Assembly: GCA_910584615.1 (NCBI GenBank)
Contig: CAJUAM010000009.1
Span: 27,371 to 91,370, forward strand
Length of the DNA: 64,000 bases
Reading direction: 5' to 3'
Source of the DNA: an uncultured Dorea sp.
Lineage (GTDB): Bacteria > Bacillota > Clostridia > Lachnospirales > Lachnospiraceae
The notes under the pieces were generated by a model. It did no database searches. It saw only the letters and a program-made list of their open reading frames with translations, and was not told where the DNA came from. Positions 60,641-64,000 of the stretch are shown here, one piece after another; positions within the stretch are counted from its first letter, which is position 1; every line of letters begins with the position of its first letter. Made by a program: the position numbers and the translations under genes.

Positions 60641-62155
60641 TTAATATTTTTTCATCTCACGCAGAGAGGCGGGCGAAACGCCGTAGCACTGTTTAAATTT
60701 CCGGTAAAAATAACTGGTATCCGGATATCCTACCTCTCTCGCGATATCATTTATCTTCATATTCGTATTCAATATAAGATCTTTGGCAATACTGTTTTTC
60801 GTATTGCTCAGATACTGCGCGAATGAACATCCCACCTCCCGCTGGAAGATCTGGCCAAGATAAGAGGCGTTCATATGATATTTATACGCCAGGGTTTTAA
60901 GATTCATATCCTCTTTATAATTATGCTGTACCTCTGCAATGATCTGGCGCACCACCGGAGTATACTGGGAATCCTCCTCATGCATGCACTCAATAATCTC
61001 TGTGATCTCCGAGACAAATGCCGTCTTTATCCCTAGAATATCATCCGCGCTAAAGATTGTCTCTATCAGCTCTGACAGATCACAAAAGCCTCCTGATTCC
61101 AGCTTATACTCTTTCTTTATCTCCTGTATCAGCATCGCCATATGTACTGCGGTCTGATACAGGGAGCTCACAGACGCATCCTTTTGTATATTGCCGATAA
61201 ATACATCTTCCATATAATCGACTGCCGAATCCTTTTCTTTTTTCAGTATATATTTGCGCAGCCTTGACTCATCCATGCTGACAGCCTCGTTCTTTCTGTC
61301 TCTTATCTGGCTCTGGCCTATGCAGCTGCCGTATCCTTCAATGATCAGGTATTTCTGAAGTTTCTTCGCTTTTTTATAGGCTCCTGGCAGCTCCTCAAAA
61401 TTATGAAAGGACGGCCCTACTCCTACAAAAGTCATCACATTAAATTTACTGTCGATCTGGTTTTGAAGTTCCGCGAAATACTCCTGAATCTGAGTTTCAT
61501 CCATATCCCTGTCCGATAGCACCATGAGAAGGCTGTCCGGAGGAAGATGGACAATACTCAATCCGTCCTTCTTTTTTAGCTCCACGATCACATCTGTAAT
61601 CTTTTTTTCTTTCAGACCGTCCACCTTCCATTTCATGACGGCCGCATGATAAGTCCCGCAGTCCTTTGAAAGCCCCAGCATCTTCATATATTTTCCGTAT
61701 TCTTCTTTTTGCACCCCGCCGCCTAAGAAATGGATCCACTGTGTCTTCTCATCTATATACTGGATTTTTTTCTTGTCCATCTCCTCAAGTTTTTGTACCG
61801 TTTCCATAAGCTGACGTTCTAATTCTTCCTCATCGATCGGTTTTAAAATATAGTTCTCCACCTCCAGCCGTATCGCTTCTCTGGCATAGTCAAACTCATC
61901 ATATCCCGTGAGGATGATAAAACGCACCTGCTCTTCTTTTTCCCTGATCTTCTTAAGAAGAGCCAGGCCGTCCATCTCCGGCATACTAATATCTGTAACA
62001 ACAATATGCACCGGCTCCTTCTCCCACATCTTCAGGGCTTCCAGCCCATCATGCGCCATATGTACTACTTTCAGTCCAAGAGCTTCCCAATCCAGTATGT
62101 TCCTAAGTCCCTGCAGGATCAACTCCTCATCTTCTACTAACATTACTTTCTTCAT
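60641..62155 (-). CDS. YesN-type response regulator with AraC DNA-binding domain
   Basis: 504 residues: N-terminal receiver with VEDEE, phospho-Asp at 55 (VVTDISMPEMDG), LTGYDEF and LKPIDEEEL; a middle region of about 250 residues typical of clostridial YesN; and a C-terminal AraC pair of helix-turn-helix units with MNASYLGQIFQREVGCSF and INDIAREVGYPDTSYFYRKF. It overlaps the kinase gene by 4 bases (ATGA). Most likely activates the sugar operon that follows. Confidence 0.92.
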   Translation of the reverse strand: MKKVMLVEDEELILQGLRNILDWEALGLKVVHMAHDGLEALKMWEKEPVHIVVTDISMPEMDGLALLKKIREKEEQVRFIILTGYDEFDYAREAIRLEVENYILKPIDEEELERQLMETVQKLEEMDKKKIQYIDEKTQWIHFLGGGVQKEEYGKYMKMLGLSKDCGTYHAAVMKWKVDGLKEKKITDVIVELKKKDGLSIVHLPPDSLLMVLSDRDMDETQIQEYFAELQNQIDSKFNVMTFVGVGPSFHNFEELPGAYKKAKKLQKYLIIEGYGSCIGQSQIRDRKNEAVSMDESRLRKYILKKEKDSAVDYMEDVFIGNIQKDASVSSLYQTAVHMAMLIQEIKKEYKLESGGFCDLSELIETIFSADDILGIKTAFVSEITEIIECMHEEDSQYTPVVRQIIAEVQHNYKEDMNLKTLAYKYHMNASYLGQIFQREVGCSFAQYLSNTKNSIAKDLILNTNMKINDIAREVGYPDTSYFYRKFKQCYGVSPASLREMKKY

Positions 62156-63894
62156 CCATTTGCTCCTTCCTGTCTTTCTTCCTGGCTCTCATCCGGCTTA
62201 AAAGTTAAGATCACCCTGAGTCCGCCTCCCTCTGCCGCCTCCATAAAAACTCCGTGCTCATCTCCATAAACTGCTTTCAGCCTGCGGTTTACATTGGCTA
62301 CACCGATGGAAGACTGTTTTTCCATGATGCCGCATTTTAATTTCCTGTTCTGATTTGCTATCTCTTCCTCTGTCATACCTTTTCCGTTGTCTTCAACGAT
62401 GATCCTGTAAAACCCATCCTTCTCTACAGAAATTTTTATACGGTTGTCTTTCTCGCGCATACGCATACCATGAATAAAATAATTTTCAATAATGGGCTGT
62501 AATACAAACTTTATCACCGGCACCACAAGATATTCCTCCGGACATTCAACGACAGCCTGAAACTGGTTCTGATACCGGAACTCAAAAAGTTCCATATATT
62601 TCTTGCTGTAATGCAGCTCCTGTGCCAGTGTAATGACATCTGCCTCTTTGATCTGTGCCCGGAATGTCACTGCCAGACTGTAAAGCATCTTTCCCACCTC
62701 TCTGTCGCCGTTGCAGATCGCTTTCATCCGGATCGCCTCCAGCGTATTGTACAGAAAATGCGGGTTGATCTGGCTCTGGAGCGCGGACATCTCGGCATTC
62801 TGCTGCTCAATCTCCGCCAGATACCGTTTCTTTATATGTTCGTCCAGATTCACGCACATCTCATTAAAATATCTGGATATCACATCCAGCTCATCCCCAT
62901 TCTTGTCCGCAGGAAGACGCACGTCTAAATTTCCCTCCATTACTTTTGTCATACCGTCAAGTATCCGGTTAAGCCGCCCTGAAAGCCGCTGCAGATAATA
63001 TCTGACAAATATCTCTCCCACAGCTATGACCGCCATCCCCACCCCAATGATCATGAATATCACCGGAACAGGTATTGCTGCTGCCCGATTCTTTTTCAGA
63101 TAACTGACTACATGATACTGTCCGCTCTGGGCCTGTTCTGTATAGATCCCCTCCAGCGCGGCCTTAAGCGTTTCTTTTCCATCCCCTTCCATAAGTCTCG
63201 GGATCCCGTATTCTTCCGACGATTCAAATACAGCCGATCCGGCATCATTATATACTACCAGCTCTGCCTGGGAATAATACTGCCAGATACTCTCAAATCT
63301 GCTGCTTTTAAAGCCAAGAAGCATGCAACCCTTTACCTGCATCGTTGCCGGATCACGTATTTCTTTCAGATAAAAAAAGCTGTCATTTCTTACCAGATCC
63401 ATCTTTTTGAGCTGATCCTTAAGTTTTTCATTCCCCTGTCTTCTATAGCTCTTCCCATCTCTCGTATACTCTGTCTTCTCGTCTCTTTCATAGCTGTAAA
63501 GCACGATATGGTCCAGACTGCCGTATGCCTGGAATGCATCCAGGAAAAACTCTTCGATCCCCTTATATTCATTTATTTTATTTTCGATATATACATCCAG
63601 CCTGTGTTTCTGATAATCCGCCGGCTCTTCTGTCATATACCGCAGCGCGTCCTTAAGCTCCATATCGGACTTATAAAGATCCTCATGGATATACTCGGCA
63701 ATATCTGAAGACTCCTCCAGATAACTGGCTGCCGATTCATTCATCATCTCTGTATAGTTGAGCCTTTGCTCCAGAAAACGGTTTTTCGTACTGCTGAAAA
63801 AATATATCATCAGCGCCGACACAACGCACACCAGGATGACCGTATAAATGAAAAGGAGCTTGTTATATAACTGTTTTGATCCTCTAATCTCCAT
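62152..63894 (-). CDS. YesM-type sensor histidine kinase
   Basis: 580 residues. Two membrane segments (about 13-33 and 275-298) enclose an extracellular sensor of about 240 residues; a HAMP linker (LNRILDGMTKVMEGNLDVRL) follows, then a His_kinase domain with SALQSQINPHFLYNTLEAI (phospho-His near 378) and an ATPase domain with IVEDNGKGMTEEEI and SIGVANVNRRL. Partner of the YesN-type regulator. The 106 bases upstream to the window end are AT-rich and contain no recognised gene. Confidence 0.92.
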   Translation of the reverse strand: MEIRGSKQLYNKLLFIYTVILVCVVSALMIYFFSSTKNRFLEQRLNYTEMMNESAASYLEESSDIAEYIHEDLYKSDMELKDALRYMTEEPADYQKHRLDVYIENKINEYKGIEEFFLDAFQAYGSLDHIVLYSYERDEKTEYTRDGKSYRRQGNEKLKDQLKKMDLVRNDSFFYLKEIRDPATMQVKGCMLLGFKSSRFESIWQYYSQAELVVYNDAGSAVFESSEEYGIPRLMEGDGKETLKAALEGIYTEQAQSGQYHVVSYLKKNRAAAIPVPVIFMIIGVGMAVIAVGEIFVRYYLQRLSGRLNRILDGMTKVMEGNLDVRLPADKNGDELDVISRYFNEMCVNLDEHIKKRYLAEIEQQNAEMSALQSQINPHFLYNTLEAIRMKAICNGDREVGKMLYSLAVTFRAQIKEADVITLAQELHYSKKYMELFEFRYQNQFQAVVECPEEYLVVPVIKFVLQPIIENYFIHGMRMREKDNRIKISVEKDGFYRIIVEDNGKGMTEEEIANQNRKLKCGIMEKQSSIGVANVNRRLKAVYGDEHGVFMEAAEGGGLRVILTFKPDESQEERQEGANG

Positions 63895-64000
63895 CTCATA
63901 TTCCTCTTTTTCTTAATCTGATGAATATTTTATCAAAAGAAACACAAAAAGGGGCAATCGGGAAATAGATAGTTCTAAATAGGGGCAGGTGTGACTCGTG

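Noticed and set aside
1..64000. tRNA, rRNA, CRISPR arrays, insertion sequences, prophage or plasmid genes
   Set aside because: No repeat-spacer pattern, transposase, integrase or conserved RNA gene was recognised on reading; short RNA genes could still be missed without a covariance-model search.

Overview
The window looks like chromosome from a spore-forming, Gram-positive Clostridia bacterium, most likely a gut Lachnospiraceae member. This rests on the gene families seen: DnaD plus a DnaC/DnaI-type helicase loader, T-box leaders before two aminoacyl-tRNA synthetase genes, spoIID/spoIIQ/spmA/spmB, meso-diaminopimelate dehydrogenase, a DUF4860 pilus-like locus, lipoprotein sugar-binding proteins and a YesMN-controlled sugar transporter. 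Species cannot be named from sequence reading alone. No rRNA, tRNA, CRISPR array, prophage or insertion sequence was recognised. Genes lie on both strands in short operons, mostly separated by clear hairpin terminators.

Region 1 (1-5.5 kb, + strand): the 3' end of murC, then a cluster of DnaA boxes and a promoter, then dnaD - dnaC/dnaI - PRPP synthase, then a CapA-like secreted protein. Region 2 (5.5-14.8 kb, - strand): a VanRS-like two-component pair followed by a YhaO/YhaN-like (SbcDC-like) pair; asnS with an alpha/beta hydrolase; citrate synthase; rsmA. Region 3 (14.8-20.8 kb): a DUF4230 protein on +, and on - a Met T-box operon metG - ddh - tatD - lrgA - lrgB. Region 4 (20.8-30.8 kb): a DUF885 peptidase-like protein, spmB (-), a MATE exporter and spmA (+), a double-receiver hybrid histidine kinase with an orphan solute-binding lipoprotein, a hemolysin III-like protein and a small GIY-YIG protein.

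Region 5 (30.8-38.7 kb, - strand): an Ile T-box operon in which ileS is followed after 4 bases by glycogen phosphorylase, then spoIID and spoIIQ, each with its own candidate sporulation promoter (sigma-E-like and sigma-F-like). Region 6 (38.8-43.9 kb, + strand): a transglutaminase-like lipoprotein and a six-gene type IV pilus-like operon whose only ATPase is of the PilT class. Region 7 (43.9-52.6 kb): a cytidylate-kinase-like protein with an NhaD-type antiporter, a response regulator/kinase pair with an adjoining ABC exporter of the FtsX type, and azlCD. Region 8 (52.6-64 kb, - strand): a YesM/YesN sensor system and a sugar ABC importer with beta-mannosidase, D-lyxose/D-mannose isomerase and a DUF4432 epimerase-like protein, which reads as uptake and breakdown of mannosides.

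The most interesting points are the DnaA boxes in front of the helicase-loader operon, the PilT-only pilus-like locus, the isoleucine T-box placed over glycogen phosphorylase, the merged terminator/promoter/ribosome-binding site of spoIID, a SpoIIQ whose LytM metal ligands are all replaced, and the split spmA/spmB with an abrupt composition change inside spmA.
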